DNA of 64,000 nucleotides, from positions 2,728,001 to 2,792,000 of the forward strand of contig NZ_CP015418.1 of the NCBI RefSeq assembly GCF_001633165.1. The letters are read 5' to 3'. The notes below the pieces were generated by a model. That model had not been told where the DNA came from. It was given only the letters and a program-made list of their open reading frames with translations, and made no database searches. This document shows, piece after piece, positions 54,815 to 63,237 of this stretch. How positions within the stretch are numbered: the first letter of the stretch is position 1; each line of letters opens with the position of its first letter. This DNA comes from Rhodovulum sulfidophilum DSM 1374 (GTDB taxonomy: Bacteria > Pseudomonadota > Alphaproteobacteria > Rhodobacterales > Rhodobacteraceae). The position numbers and the translations under genes were made by a program.

Positions 54815-55331
54815 GATCGGGCGCTCCCGCCCCCGGCCGGCATGGCGCCTCCGGCGCCCCTTGTCCGGGGTTGGGCCGGGCCGCGCCCGTGCCGGGCGCG
54901 GTGCCTCCGGCGGGGGTATTTCTGCCAAGAAGAAAAGGGATGGGCCTGAGCAGGCATCCTTCCGGAACGCGCCTGTCGCGGCGAAGGGCGACTGCGGATC
55001 GGCGGTGAGGGCTCGACCGTCCCTGGCATGGAAACGCAGGCGGCGGCGCTGTCCAGCCTTGTAGGTTTCCGGGCGGCGATTTCTGGGGTCCGCACGAAAG
55101 GCAGGCCCCTCCGCCCCCTCTCCCAGCGGCACGGTCAGGTCCCTGTGGCCGCGGGACACCGCACTCACAGCCGAAAGGATGGATCGCCCTGTCGGTGCGG
55201 GGAGGAGCGATGACCGGGCTGCGCGGTCGGTCACTTCGAGCTGCGACGGCTCGGTTGTGGGGTGCGCCATACTGTCGCGGTCAGCCGCATCCCGCCCGTC
55301 AGTTCCGTTTCTTCGAAAGATTTATGCAGAT
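54815..55331. other. long non-coding stretch before the candidate small RNAs
   Basis: About 500 bases with no frame I can support. It contains dispersed motif copy 3 (54915-54935) preceded by CCGGCGGGG, several short GC-rich inverted words (for example GCCGGGC near 54890), and no strong terminator. Base composition falls in GC toward 55320, where the sRNA region begins. Confidence 0.5.
54915..54935 (+). repeat. dispersed intergenic motif, copy 3 (GGTATTT-N3-CCAAGAAGAAA)
   Basis: GGTATTT, CTG, CCAAGAAGAAA, again with a G-rich flank. It is the only copy on the plus strand, about 100 bases after the CorC/HlyC gene. Confidence 0.65.
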
Positions 55332-55355
55332 TTGACAATACTTATTTAACTTTTC

Positions 55356-55453
55356 AGTGCCAATCTTGTTTTTATCCCGCTTTCCGGGCCTTCGGTTCGG
55401 GCGGGTCTTCCTCCCTGATGGACTGGCCGCATCTTCGCGATGCGGCCTTTTTT
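55356..55453 (+). ncRNA. candidate small RNA or leader with pyrimidine-rich CUUCCUCCC segment
   Basis: A textbook intrinsic terminator ends this stretch: GGCCGCATC (55425-55433), loop TTCGC, GATGCGGCC (55439-55447), then six T (55448-55453). No gene precedes it for 600 bases. Upstream, CCCGC and GCGGG can form a first hairpin around 55376-55405, and the single-stranded linker between the hairpins reads TCTTCCTCCCT, complementary to purine-rich ribosome-binding sites. TTGACA at 55332-55337 is a perfect -35 hexamer, but no good -10 follows, so the 5' end is uncertain. Confidence 0.6.
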
Positions 55454-55490
55454 GTCATCCTCAGGTTGCATTTAGCGAAATCTTTGCATG

Positions 55491-55519
55491 TTGACGCTTC
55501 ACGGCAAACTTCGTAACCT
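55491..55519 (+). promoter_or_regulatory. promoter between the two candidate small RNAs
   Basis: TTGACG (55491-55496), exactly 17 bases, TAACCT (55514-55519). A start near 55527 is expected. It could drive the short RNA ending at 55596 and, by read-through, the IalB gene. Confidence 0.6.
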
Positions 55520-55525
55520 GAGCTT

Positions 55526-55596
55526 CACAAAAAAGGTCGGCCCGTCCGACAGGGAGCAAGAACTAAGGGAAAAGGGTCGCAGCGCGGCCCTTTTTT
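55526..55596 (+). ncRNA. candidate small RNA (about 71 nt) or attenuated leader of the IalB gene
   Basis: The predicted RNA starts just after the promoter at 55491-55519 and ends in a strong hairpin: AAAAGGGTCGC (55570-55580), loop AGC, GCGGCCCTTTT (55584-55594, one G-T pair), with a T run to 55596. A smaller hairpin GTCGG/CCGAC lies near its 5' part (about 55537-55550). No open frame fits. Because the IalB gene starts 97 bases downstream on the same strand, the same element could also be a transcription attenuator. Confidence 0.6.
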
Positions 55597-55693
55597 CACG
55601 CTCGGAAAAGCCCCGCCTGTCCTGCAATTGCCCACTGACAGCACGCCGCAGCTGGTGTAGACCGGCAGCGACGAGCATCCAAGAAAGGCAGGC

Positions 55694-56323
55694 ATGACGA
55701 TGCGAGAGTTTATCGGACCCCTTGGACTGGCCATGATGGCCGCGATCGCGGCGCCGGCTCTGGCCCAGGAGGCCCCGGCCCAGCCCGAGGGCAACGCGGC
55801 TCCGGCCCAGGTCGACAGCACTCCGGCCGGAGACTTGCAGATGGGCGAGAAAGAGGCACAACAGCCGCCGCAAGCCTTCGTGAAGGACACCTTCAAGGAT
55901 TGGCGCGTGGTCTGCGTCGAGATCAACGAGCGTGAATCCTGCAACATGCAGCAATTGATGCGCGACAGCGACGACAATGCCGTGGCGCAGGTCTCGGTGG
56001 CGCCGATGCCGCCCGCCGCCGCACCGCGCGTCGCCGCGGTCGAAATCGCGACCCCGCTTGAGACGTTGCTGTCGGAGGATCTGCGGATCCAGATCGATTC
56101 CAGCCAGGCCAAGCGCTATCGCTTCTCCTTCTGCACCCCGCAGGCCTGCGTGGCGCGCTTTGCGCTGTCGGCCGAGGATCTGGCCGCGTTCAAGGGCGGC
56201 AAGGAAGCCTCTGTCACCATCGTGCCGCTGGCCGCTCCCGACCAGCAAGCCGATATCAAGATGTCGCTTTCGGGCTTCACCGCCGCGTTCGACGATGCCC
56301 TGTCGACGATGTCCGGCAACTGA
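55694..56323 (+). CDS. invasion-associated locus B (IalB) family periplasmic protein
   Basis: This 209-residue protein has a signal peptide (residues 1-24, ending ALA), a proline- and alanine-rich linker, and an IalB domain: DTFKDWRVVCVEINERESCNM near residue 65, with the conserved paired cysteines, then CTPQACVARFALS near residue 148. IalB proteins are periplasmic or outer-membrane associated and linked to invasion in Bartonella; in free-living relatives the function is unknown. AAAGG precedes the ATG. A strong bidirectional hairpin follows at 56356. Confidence 0.9.
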   Translation: MTMREFIGPLGLAMMAAIAAPALAQEAPAQPEGNAAPAQVDSTPAGDLQMGEKEAQQPPQAFVKDTFKDWRVVCVEINERESCNMQQLMRDSDDNAVAQVSVAPMPPAAAPRVAAVEIATPLETLLSEDLRIQIDSSQAKRYRFSFCTPQACVARFALSAEDLAAFKGGKEASVTIVPLAAPDQQADIKMSLSGFTAAFDDALSTMSGN

Positions 56324-56355
56324 GACACGGGAGCTTCCCGCTCCGGCGAAACAGA

Positions 56356-56383
56356 AAAACGCCGCCCCGAGGGGCGGCGTTTT
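56356..56383. terminator. bidirectional terminator between the IalB gene and the KAS gene
   Basis: AAAACGCCGCCCC (56356-56368), GA, GGGGCGGCGTTTT (56371-56383): a perfect 13-bp palindrome with A and T runs at the ends, suited to stop both convergent genes. Confidence 0.85.
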
Positions 56384-56423
56384 GCGTTCGGCGATCCCGC
56401 AGCGCGGCCGACTCAGACCTTGC

Positions 56424-57632
56424 TCAGACCTTGCGCAGCGCCAGAACCGCGTTCAGCCCGCCGAAGGCAAAGGCGTTCGACAGCACTGCGCTCACCTCGG
56501 CTTCGCGCGCCACATTGGGCACCACATCGAGCGCGCATTCCGGGTCCGGCTCCTGATAGCCCACGGTTGGCGGGATCACCCCCTCGCGCAGCGCCATGAT
56601 GCAGGCCAAAAGCTCGACCGCGCCGGTGCCGCCGATCAGATGGCCATGCATGGACTTGGTCGAGGACATCATCAGCCGGTCCGCATCGGCACCGAAGACA
56701 TCGGCCACCGCGGCGCATTCGGTCTTGTCATTGGCCGCCGTGCCGGTGCCATGGGCATTGATATAGCCCACATCCCCGGGCGCGAGCCGCGCGTCGCGCA
56801 GCGCCCCGGCAATGGCGCGGGCCGCGCCCTGCCGCGAGGGCATCACGATGTCGGAGGCATCCGAGGTCATGGCGAACCCGATCACCTCGGCCAGGATCTC
56901 GGCGCCGCGGGCCTTGGCATGCTCGTATTCCTCGAAGACGAAGACCGCCGCGCCCTCGCCCTGGACCATGCCGTTGCGATTGGCGCTGAACGGGCGGCAG
57001 CCATCCTTCGACATCACCCGGAGCCCTTCCCAGGCCTTGATGCCGCCGAAGCACAGCATCGATTCCGAGCCGCCGGTGACCATCACCCGGCTCAGCCCCG
57101 CGCGGATCATCTGGAAGGCCTGCCCCATGGCGTGGTTCGAGGAGGCGCAGGCCGTCGCCACGGTGAAGCTCGGCCCCTTGAGGTTATAGGCCATCGAGAC
57201 ATGGCTGGCGGCCGCGTTGTTCATCAGCTTCGGCACGACGAAGGGATGGACGCGGTTCTTGCCCTCTTCGTAGACAGAGCGGTAATTCTCGTCGAGCGTG
57301 TTCATGCCGCCGCCCGAGGTCCCGAGCACCACCCCCGCCTCTTCCGACAGGTCGTCCGTGAAGGTCAGCCCGGACTGGGCCACCGCCTGACGGGCAGCGA
57401 GCAGCGTGAACTGGGTGAACCGGTCGTAAAGCGCGATCTGCTGACGATTGAAATGGGCCTCGGGTTCATAGCCCCGCACCTGACCGCCGATCCGGATCGA
57501 CAGCCGGTCAAGATCGCGGATGTCGAGCTCGCCGATGCCGCAGCGTCCCTCGCGGAAGGCTGCCAGGGTCTCGCTCACCGAATGGCCAAGCGCGTTGATC
57601 GTGCCCTGACCGGTAATGACGACGCGCTTCAT
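56424..57632 (-). CDS. beta-ketoacyl-ACP synthase (KAS II-like) paired with a dedicated ACP
   Basis: This 402-residue condensing enzyme has the nucleophile C162 (VATACASSNH) and the two catalytic histidines in NAHGTGTAANDKTE near residue 297 and STKSMHGHLIGGTG near residue 331. It elongates an acyl chain carried on ACP with malonyl-ACP. It overlaps the ACP gene by four bases, and lpxD is next upstream. This order implies a specialised chain, probably for lipid A, rather than the main fatty-acid cycle. It differs from housekeeping FabF mainly in context; no separate symbol is assigned. Confidence 0.9.
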   Translation of the reverse strand: MKRVVITGQGTINALGHSVSETLAAFREGRCGIGELDIRDLDRLSIRIGGQVRGYEPEAHFNRQQIALYDRFTQFTLLAARQAVAQSGLTFTDDLSEEAGVVLGTSGGGMNTLDENYRSVYEEGKNRVHPFVVPKLMNNAAASHVSMAYNLKGPSFTVATACASSNHAMGQAFQMIRAGLSRVMVTGGSESMLCFGGIKAWEGLRVMSKDGCRPFSANRNGMVQGEGAAVFVFEEYEHAKARGAEILAEVIGFAMTSDASDIVMPSRQGAARAIAGALRDARLAPGDVGYINAHGTGTAANDKTECAAVADVFGADADRLMMSSTKSMHGHLIGGTGAVELLACIMALREGVIPPTVGYQEPDPECALDVVPNVAREAEVSAVLSNAFAFGGLNAVLALRKV

Positions 57633-57895
57633 GCCTGTTTTTCGGCTGCCAGGCCTTCCACGGCTTTCACGATGGCCTCGACCGAGGAGATGTCGAATTC
57701 GCTTTCGGTGGGTTCGTTGGCGTTGAACGGCACCTGGATGTCGAAGGCCTCTTCGATGGCGAAGATCGACTCGACAAGGCCGAGGCTGTCGATCCCCAGA
57801 TCTTCCAGCGTCGAGTCCATCTTCACGTCCGAGGGTTCCAGCACCGCCTGTTCGGCGATGATCTCGATCACCTTGTCCTTGACGCTATCAGACAT
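57629..57895 (-). CDS. acyl carrier protein, probably specialised
   Basis: This 88-residue ACP carries the phosphopantetheine serine S37 in LGIDSLGL. It is longer than the usual 77-80 residues, with an acidic insertion after helix II (PFNANEPTESEFD). It is encoded between lpxD and a KAS gene, overlapping the latter, which suggests dedicated service to lipid A or another special acyl chain, as AcpXL does in rhizobia. Sequence identity to AcpXL is not evident by eye. Confidence 0.9.
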   Translation of the reverse strand: MSDSVKDKVIEIIAEQAVLEPSDVKMDSTLEDLGIDSLGLVESIFAIEEAFDIQVPFNANEPTESEFDISSVEAIVKAVEGLAAEKQA

Positions 57896-57928
57896 GAAAA
57901 GCCTCTCTGCCCTTGAATCAGCGTGGGT

Positions 57929-59020
57929 TTAGTCTCTATCGGCCAGCTTTGAAACCGCTTTTTGCAGCTCGGCCACCTGTGCGAAAAGCCGTGGCAGGCG
58001 GCGCAGGCCCTTGTAGGCTTCGATATGGGTTTCCATCCGCATCGCGGGATAGCCCAGCAGCACCCGGCCGGCCGGCGCATTGGAAAAGATCTTGGTCGCG
58101 CCCCCCGCGATCACGTCGTCGCCGACGAAGATGTTGTCATTGACGCCGACCTGCCCGGCCAGCACCACGCGGTTGCCGATCCGGGCCGAGCCGGCAACGC
58201 CGACCAGGCCGCACATCAGGCAGTCTTCACCGACCTGGCAGTTGTGGCCGATCTGCACGAGGTTGTCGATCTTGGTGCCCGAGCCGATGCTCGTGTCGCG
58301 GATCGTGCCGCGGTCGATGGTCGAATTGGCGCCGAGCTCGACATCGTCGCCGATGGTGACCGAGCCCAGCGAATGGATGCGCGTGTAATGCTGCTGGCGG
58401 GCGCTGCCGGTCTCGCCCAGGGTCTCGCGCACCGCCTCGACTGCCGATTTCTCGGGCGTGACGAAGGAAAAGCCGTCGCCGCCCACCGCCGCGCCCGGCT
58501 GGGCGATGAAGCGGTCGCCGATCCTGACCCGGGCGCAGATCCGGACGCCGTACATCAGCAGCACGTCATCGCCGATGCGCACATCCTCGGCCACCACCGC
58601 ATGGGCGGCGATCCGGGCATTGGCCCCGATCCGGGCCCGCGCGCCGATCACCGCATAGGGGCCGATGGCCGCCCCCGGCCCGATCATGGCCGACGGATCG
58701 ATGATGGCGGTCGGGTGGATGTCGGGTCCGATTTCAGGCCCCGGATCCATCATCCGGGTGAGCCCGGCCATGGCAAGACGGGGGCGCGGCGCGAAGATCG
58801 CCGCCTTCAGCCCCATCGCGCGCCAGTCGGCGCCGGACCACAGCAGCGCGGCCTGCGCCCCGCCTTCGGCCAGACCGTCCGCATATTTCGGGTCCATGGC
58901 CAAGGCCAGCTGGTCCCCGGCTGCCATCGTCGGTTCGGCCGCACCGGTTACCTTGAAGTCGAGATCGCCCTCGGCAGGTGCGCCGAGGGCGGTTGCGATC
59001 TCCTGGATCGTGAAGCTCAT
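57929..59020 (-). CDS. lpxD: UDP-3-O-acylglucosamine N-acyltransferase LpxD
   Basis: This 363-residue enzyme adds a 3-hydroxyacyl chain to UDP-3-O-acylglucosamine, step three of lipid A synthesis. The N-terminal UMP-binding domain (residues about 1-95) is followed by a left-handed beta-helix of hexapeptide repeats (IHPTAIIDPSAMIGPGAAIG onward). GGDGFSFV near residue 165 and the catalytic-histidine segment DNLVQIGHNCQVGE near residue 255 are LpxD signatures. A C-terminal helix ends the protein. The ATG at 59020 has AGGAGG. Notably it is not clustered with bamA, fabZ or lpxA but with an ACP and a KAS. Confidence 0.93.
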   Translation of the reverse strand: MSFTIQEIATALGAPAEGDLDFKVTGAAEPTMAAGDQLALAMDPKYADGLAEGGAQAALLWSGADWRAMGLKAAIFAPRPRLAMAGLTRMMDPGPEIGPDIHPTAIIDPSAMIGPGAAIGPYAVIGARARIGANARIAAHAVVAEDVRIGDDVLLMYGVRICARVRIGDRFIAQPGAAVGGDGFSFVTPEKSAVEAVRETLGETGSARQQHYTRIHSLGSVTIGDDVELGANSTIDRGTIRDTSIGSGTKIDNLVQIGHNCQVGEDCLMCGLVGVAGSARIGNRVVLAGQVGVNDNIFVGDDVIAGGATKIFSNAPAGRVLLGYPAMRMETHIEAYKGLRRLPRLFAQVAELQKAVSKLADRD

Positions 59021-59082
59021 GCCATCCTCCTGCCCGATTATCCGGTCCACCGCGGGGCGCACCGGCTGGTTCTGGCGGAGAT

Positions 59083-60687
59083 CTACCCCTGAACCTCGGG
59101 CAGCGCCACCCCGGCGGCCTGCAATGCGTCGAAAATGGCACCATCGCGCCCGTAGATATCGCGGCGATACTGCATCCGCCCCTTGGGCTTGCCCATCGCG
59201 GTGCGGTAGATCAGATGCACCGGCAGCGGCGGGTCAAGATTGACACGGGTTTCGCGACCGCTGCGCAGCTTGGACTGGAACAGGCCTTTCGGGTCGTCGG
59301 TCTGTCCGGCGAGCAGCGCATAGGCAAAGTCGAACGGGTCGCTCAGCCGGATGCAGCCATGGCTGAAGGCGCGGGTCTCGCGATTGAACAGCGACTTCGA
59401 CGGCGTGTCATGCAGGTAGATGTTGTAGCGGTTGGGGAACATGAACTTCACCCGTCCCAGCGCATTGCCGTTCGAGGGCGGCTGCTTGAGATCGAAGGGG
59501 AAATTCGAGGCGGTATACTGGCTGAAATCGACCGCGGCGCGGGTGACCACGCGCCCTGCCCCGTCGACCAGCATCAGATGCCCGGCCGCGTTGGGGTTGT
59601 TCTGGAACTTCGGCAGATACTCGCGCACCGCGATCGAGCGCGGCACGTTCCAGGTCGGGTTGACGACCATGTGGTTCATCATGTCCGAGAATTCCGGCGT
59701 GCGGTAGTCGCGCGCATTGCGGCCGACGACCGAACGGGTCTCGAAGACGGTCTCGCCGTGATCGACGATACTGGCATGGAAATCGGCGATATTGACCAGC
59801 ACATGCCGGTCGCCGCGCGCATTGCCCAGCCAGCGCTCGCGCTCCATCGCCACCAGCACCGAGCGCAACCGGCGTTCGGCCGACACGTCGAGTTCTTCGC
59901 GGGTGCTGGGACCGACGATGCCGTCGGCGTTGAGCCCGTGATCGAACTGGAACGCCTGCACCGCCTTCTGCACCGTGGCATCATAGGTCCGTGTGGCGAT
60001 GCGCGGCAGGTAGCCCATCGCGATCAGGCGGTTTCTCAGCGCGACGACGCGCGGGCCGGACTGGCCGGGTTCGATCTTGCCGCCAGCCCCGATCTCGGCG
60101 CCCCAGCCGCCTTCGGCGATCAGCCGTTCAAGCCGGATCTTCTCGCGCATCAGGCGGGCATATTCGGGGTTTTGCGGCGAAAGCCCGCGCAGATAGGCCA
60201 GCGGCGAGGATGCCTCGGCAAGTCCGGCGATCAGCGTCGCGGGGGCGGGCCGGTCGAGCTTGCGCTTGATGTCCGAAACCACCGCCCCGGGGGTCAGCAC
60301 GCCCCGGCTCGCATCATGCGCATAGTCGAGATACATCCGCATCGCCGCGACCTCGGCCCGGCCGATGCCGCGCTGGGTGCGGGCGTCCTGGAAGGTCTCG
60401 ACCAGGCGCCCGACATCGTAGCGCGCGGCCGGGAGCCCCTGCGCCGGCGCCTCCTGAAGCACCGTCACCAGCGCGCGGCGCCGGGCCTCGCCATCGGCCG
60501 AGGTCCAGAACGGCGCGTAGTCGCGGTCGCGATAGAAGGCGGCGATCGCATCGTCCTGCGCGGCGGCCACGGCGACCGCTTGTTTGAAGGCAGTCAGTTC
60601 GGTCTCGGCAAGCGCCGGGGCCGCAACCCCAATACAAGCAGCAGCAAGGCCCGCAAAAGCGGCCCCGCGGAGGAAGGATATGGGCAT
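59083..60687 (-). CDS. L,D-transpeptidase (YcbB/LdtD type)
   Basis: This 534-residue periplasmic enzyme has a signal peptide, a scaffold domain (residues about 30-200), a peptidoglycan-binding domain (GPRVVALRNRL then FQFDHGLNADGIVGPSTREEL near residue 240) and a YkuD catalytic domain. The active site is HGCIRLSDPFDFA near residue 440, with the nucleophilic cysteine; an upstream lid and HDTPSKSLF precede it. It makes 3-3 peptidoglycan cross-links. It is divergent from a DUF882 protein, another envelope protein. Confidence 0.93.
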   Translation of the reverse strand: MPISFLRGAAFAGLAAACIGVAAPALAETELTAFKQAVAVAAAQDDAIAAFYRDRDYAPFWTSADGEARRRALVTVLQEAPAQGLPAARYDVGRLVETFQDARTQRGIGRAEVAAMRMYLDYAHDASRGVLTPGAVVSDIKRKLDRPAPATLIAGLAEASSPLAYLRGLSPQNPEYARLMREKIRLERLIAEGGWGAEIGAGGKIEPGQSGPRVVALRNRLIAMGYLPRIATRTYDATVQKAVQAFQFDHGLNADGIVGPSTREELDVSAERRLRSVLVAMERERWLGNARGDRHVLVNIADFHASIVDHGETVFETRSVVGRNARDYRTPEFSDMMNHMVVNPTWNVPRSIAVREYLPKFQNNPNAAGHLMLVDGAGRVVTRAAVDFSQYTASNFPFDLKQPPSNGNALGRVKFMFPNRYNIYLHDTPSKSLFNRETRAFSHGCIRLSDPFDFAYALLAGQTDDPKGLFQSKLRSGRETRVNLDPPLPVHLIYRTAMGKPKGRMQYRRDIYGRDGAIFDALQAAGVALPEVQG

Positions 60688-61015
60688 CAATTCTTTCCCG
60701 TCAGGCAGTTCCAGTCGCGCGAATGGCGCCCACAATCGGTCAATTGCCGACCTCTGTCCACATCCATTAGGCGCCTAAACCACAACGCGAGGTTAACCGT
60801 GGCCGTTCCGCCGCATCACGAAAAAAAAGCGCACAGCACCCCTGAAATGAGCAAGATCTTGCCAATTTGGCCGCCCCGAAGGGGGTGCGGCGATTCCTTT
60901 CTTGGCCCGGTCGTCGAGTTGTGAGATAGGGTGACAGGGCTCCGGGGACGGACCCGACCATAAAAAACACCGCGAAAACGCGGGATTGGAGCGAATTGGG
61001 GCGGGCGGAGTAAAC

Positions 61016-61582
61016 ATGACGACACCCAGACACTGTTTGACACGCCGTGGCGTGTTGGCGGCTTTTGCGGCGACGGCCGCGGTGGCTGCACCGACATATT
61101 CGAATGCTTTCGGGCTGATGCGGGGGGCCGGCGATGTCCGGCGCCTGCGAATGTATTCCGGCCGGACCGGCGAAAGCATCGACACGGTCTACTGGATCGA
61201 CGGCGAGTATATCGGTGAGGCCGTGAAGGAAATTAACCACTTCATGCGCGACTGGCGCTCGGGCTCGGTGATCCCGATGGACCTTCGCAATTTCGACATC
61301 CTGGCGGCTGCGCATGGTCTCATGGACCTGCAGGAACCCTATATGCTGCTGTCGGGCTATCGCACCGCGCAGACCAACGCGATGCTTCGGTCGCGCTCGT
61401 CGGGCGTGGCCAAGAAATCCCTGCACATCAAGGGACAGGCCGCGGATGTCCGTCTCAAGAGCCGCTCGGTCGATCAGATCGCGCGCGCGGCGGGGGCCTG
61501 CCATGCCGGCGGCGTCGGGCGCTATTCGCGGTCCAACTTCGTGCATATGGATTGCGGGCCGGTGCGCAGCTGGGGCCGCTGA
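61016..61582 (+). CDS. DUF882 / YcbK-like M15 family protein
   Basis: This 188-residue protein has a twin-arginine-type signal (LTRRGVLAAFAATAAVAA) and the peptidase M15-like DUF882 domain: LLSGYRTAQTNAML near residue 113, the metal-binding SLHIKGQAADVRL near residue 135 and NFVHMDCGP near residue 172. The S-G-Y-R, H..(x)6D and H residues fit a zinc D-peptidase, as in E. coli MepK (YcbK), which cleaves 3-3 cross-links. That pairs functionally with the divergent L,D-transpeptidase. Confidence 0.9.
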   Translation: MTTPRHCLTRRGVLAAFAATAAVAAPTYSNAFGLMRGAGDVRRLRMYSGRTGESIDTVYWIDGEYIGEAVKEINHFMRDWRSGSVIPMDLRNFDILAAAHGLMDLQEPYMLLSGYRTAQTNAMLRSRSSGVAKKSLHIKGQAADVRLKSRSVDQIARAAGACHAGGVGRYSRSNFVHMDCGPVRSWGR

Positions 61583-61891
61583 GGCGCGCCCGGCGAGACT
61601 TCCGAATGACGTGGGCCGCGTCCAAGCGGGCTGGAACTGCGCTGGCCTGCAAAAGCCGCGCCGCCAGTCGTGTTGCGGCGGGCGGTTGCCTGGCATGGCC
61701 CGCCCCGGAAGCCTCTCGCAGATCGGTTGCGTCTTCGACCTCATGCCCTCCCAACGCCGGACATGCCGTTCGGTTCCTCATGTCAGGCCAATCCGCGACT
61801 CGGCTCCGACCCGCCGGCGCCCTGAGCACGATTCCGCGCAATCCCGGCCCCGCATCGGCTGGAAAAAGCGCCCGGACCCAGAGTGATTTCC

Positions 61892-61928
61892 CTGTCAAGG
61901 CGGCTGACATGAAAGTTTCAAATGACAG
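61892..61928 (+). promoter_or_regulatory. candidate PhoB box upstream of sqdB
   Basis: CTGACAT (61904-61910) and GTTTCAA (61915-61921) are 11 bases apart, matching the 18-bp Pho box CTGTCATAAAACTGTCAC at 13 of 18 positions. CTGTCAA lies just upstream (61892-61898), and 61922-61928 (ATGACAG) is a perfect CTGTCAT on the other strand. The box ends 79-86 bases before sqdB. The remainder of 61583-62006 holds no gene. Confidence 0.55.
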
Positions 61929-62006
61929 TCCCCACGCCGCTCCGGTAACGAACGCCGCATGGGCGGCACGATGCCGCCGGTTTTGAGACCCCGAAAGGAG
62001 ATGTCG

Positions 62007-63224
62007 ATGAAGATTGCGGTACTTGGCGGCGACGGTTTCTGCGGCTGGCCAACCTCGCTGCACCTGTCCAGCCTCGGTCACGAGATTCACATCATCGACA
62101 ATCTCAGCCGACGCTGGATCGATACCGAGCTTGGCGTACAGTCGCTGACGCCGATGGATTCGATCCAGGAACGCTGCCGGATATGGAAGGAAACCTCGGG
62201 CGAGCAGATCCATTTCCACCTGATCGACCTCGCCAAGGAATATTACCGCCTGCGCGACTGGCTGTCGGAAAACCGCCCCGACGCGGTGATCCATTTCGCC
62301 GAGCAGCGCGCCGCGCCCTATTCGATGATCTCGGACCGCCACAAGATCTACACCGTCGACAACAACATCAACGCCACCCACAACCTTCTGGTGGCGATGG
62401 TCGAAACCGGGCTCGACGCGCATCTGGTGCATCTGGGCACGATGGGGGTCTACGGCTATTCGACGGTCGGCGCGCCGATCCCCGAGGGCTATCTCGACGT
62501 CTCGATCGACACGCCCGATGGGTCGAAGGAGATGGAGATCCTCTATCCGACCCGGCCCGGCTCGGTCTATCACATGACCAAGTCGCTCGATCAGATCCTG
62601 TTCCAGTTCTACGCCCAGAATGACGGGGTGCGCGTCACCGACCTGCATCAGGGCATCGTCTGGGGCACCAATACCGACCAGACCCGGCGCCACCCGCAGC
62701 TGGTGAACCGCTTCGATTATGACGGCGATTACGGCACCGTGCTGAACCGCTTCCTGGCCCAGGCCGCCATCGGCTATCCGCTGACAGTGCATGGCACCGG
62801 CGGGCAGACCCGCGCCTTCATCCATATCCAGGACACGGTGCGCTGCATCGAGCTCGCGCTGAAGGATGCCCCCGCCAAGGGCGAGCGGGTCAAGATCTTC
62901 AACCAGATGACCGAGACCCACCGGGTCCGCGATCTGGCCGAGCTGGTGGCGAAGATGACCGGCGCCGAGATCGCCTATCTGCCGAACCCCCGCAAGGAAG
63001 CCGCCGAGAACGAGCTGATCGTGAAGAACGACAATTTCCTCGGCCTCGGGCTCGATCCGATCACCCTGCAGGAGGGGCTTCTGGAAGAGGTGGTCGAGAT
63101 CGCGAAGAAATTCGCCCACCGGGTCGACCGCAAGCGCGTGCCCTGCGTCTCGGCCTGGACCCGCGATCTTGCCAGCCGGGTCGAGCGCGATCCCGAAGGC
63201 AAGCGCCTGAAATCGGTCTCGTGA
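62007..63224 (+). CDS. sqdB: UDP-sulfoquinovose synthase
   Basis: This 405-residue enzyme makes UDP-sulfoquinovose from UDP-glucose and sulfite, the headgroup donor of sulfoquinovosyl diacylglycerol. It is an extended SDR: GGDGFCGWP near residue 7, the SqdB-specific FAEQRAAPYSM near residue 98, T145 in GTMGVYG and the catalytic Y188-x3-K192. The residues RHPQLVNRFDYDGDYGTVLNRF near residue 227 are also SqdB/SQD1-type. The start at 62007 is preferred because AAAGGAG ends six bases before; ATG at 62001 touches it. sqdD follows after 13 bases, and a PhoB-like box lies upstream. Confidence 0.96.
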   Translation: MKIAVLGGDGFCGWPTSLHLSSLGHEIHIIDNLSRRWIDTELGVQSLTPMDSIQERCRIWKETSGEQIHFHLIDLAKEYYRLRDWLSENRPDAVIHFAEQRAAPYSMISDRHKIYTVDNNINATHNLLVAMVETGLDAHLVHLGTMGVYGYSTVGAPIPEGYLDVSIDTPDGSKEMEILYPTRPGSVYHMTKSLDQILFQFYAQNDGVRVTDLHQGIVWGTNTDQTRRHPQLVNRFDYDGDYGTVLNRFLAQAAIGYPLTVHGTGGQTRAFIHIQDTVRCIELALKDAPAKGERVKIFNQMTETHRVRDLAELVAKMTGAEIAYLPNPRKEAAENELIVKNDNFLGLGLDPITLQEGLLEEVVEIAKKFAHRVDRKRVPCVSAWTRDLASRVERDPEGKRLKSVS

Positions 63225-63237
63225 CCGGGGCGTTCGC

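Noticed and set aside
54815..55693. Possible small genes in the long gap before the IalB gene
   Set aside because: The available frames lack ribosome sites and have unnatural composition; the terminators fit non-coding RNAs better.
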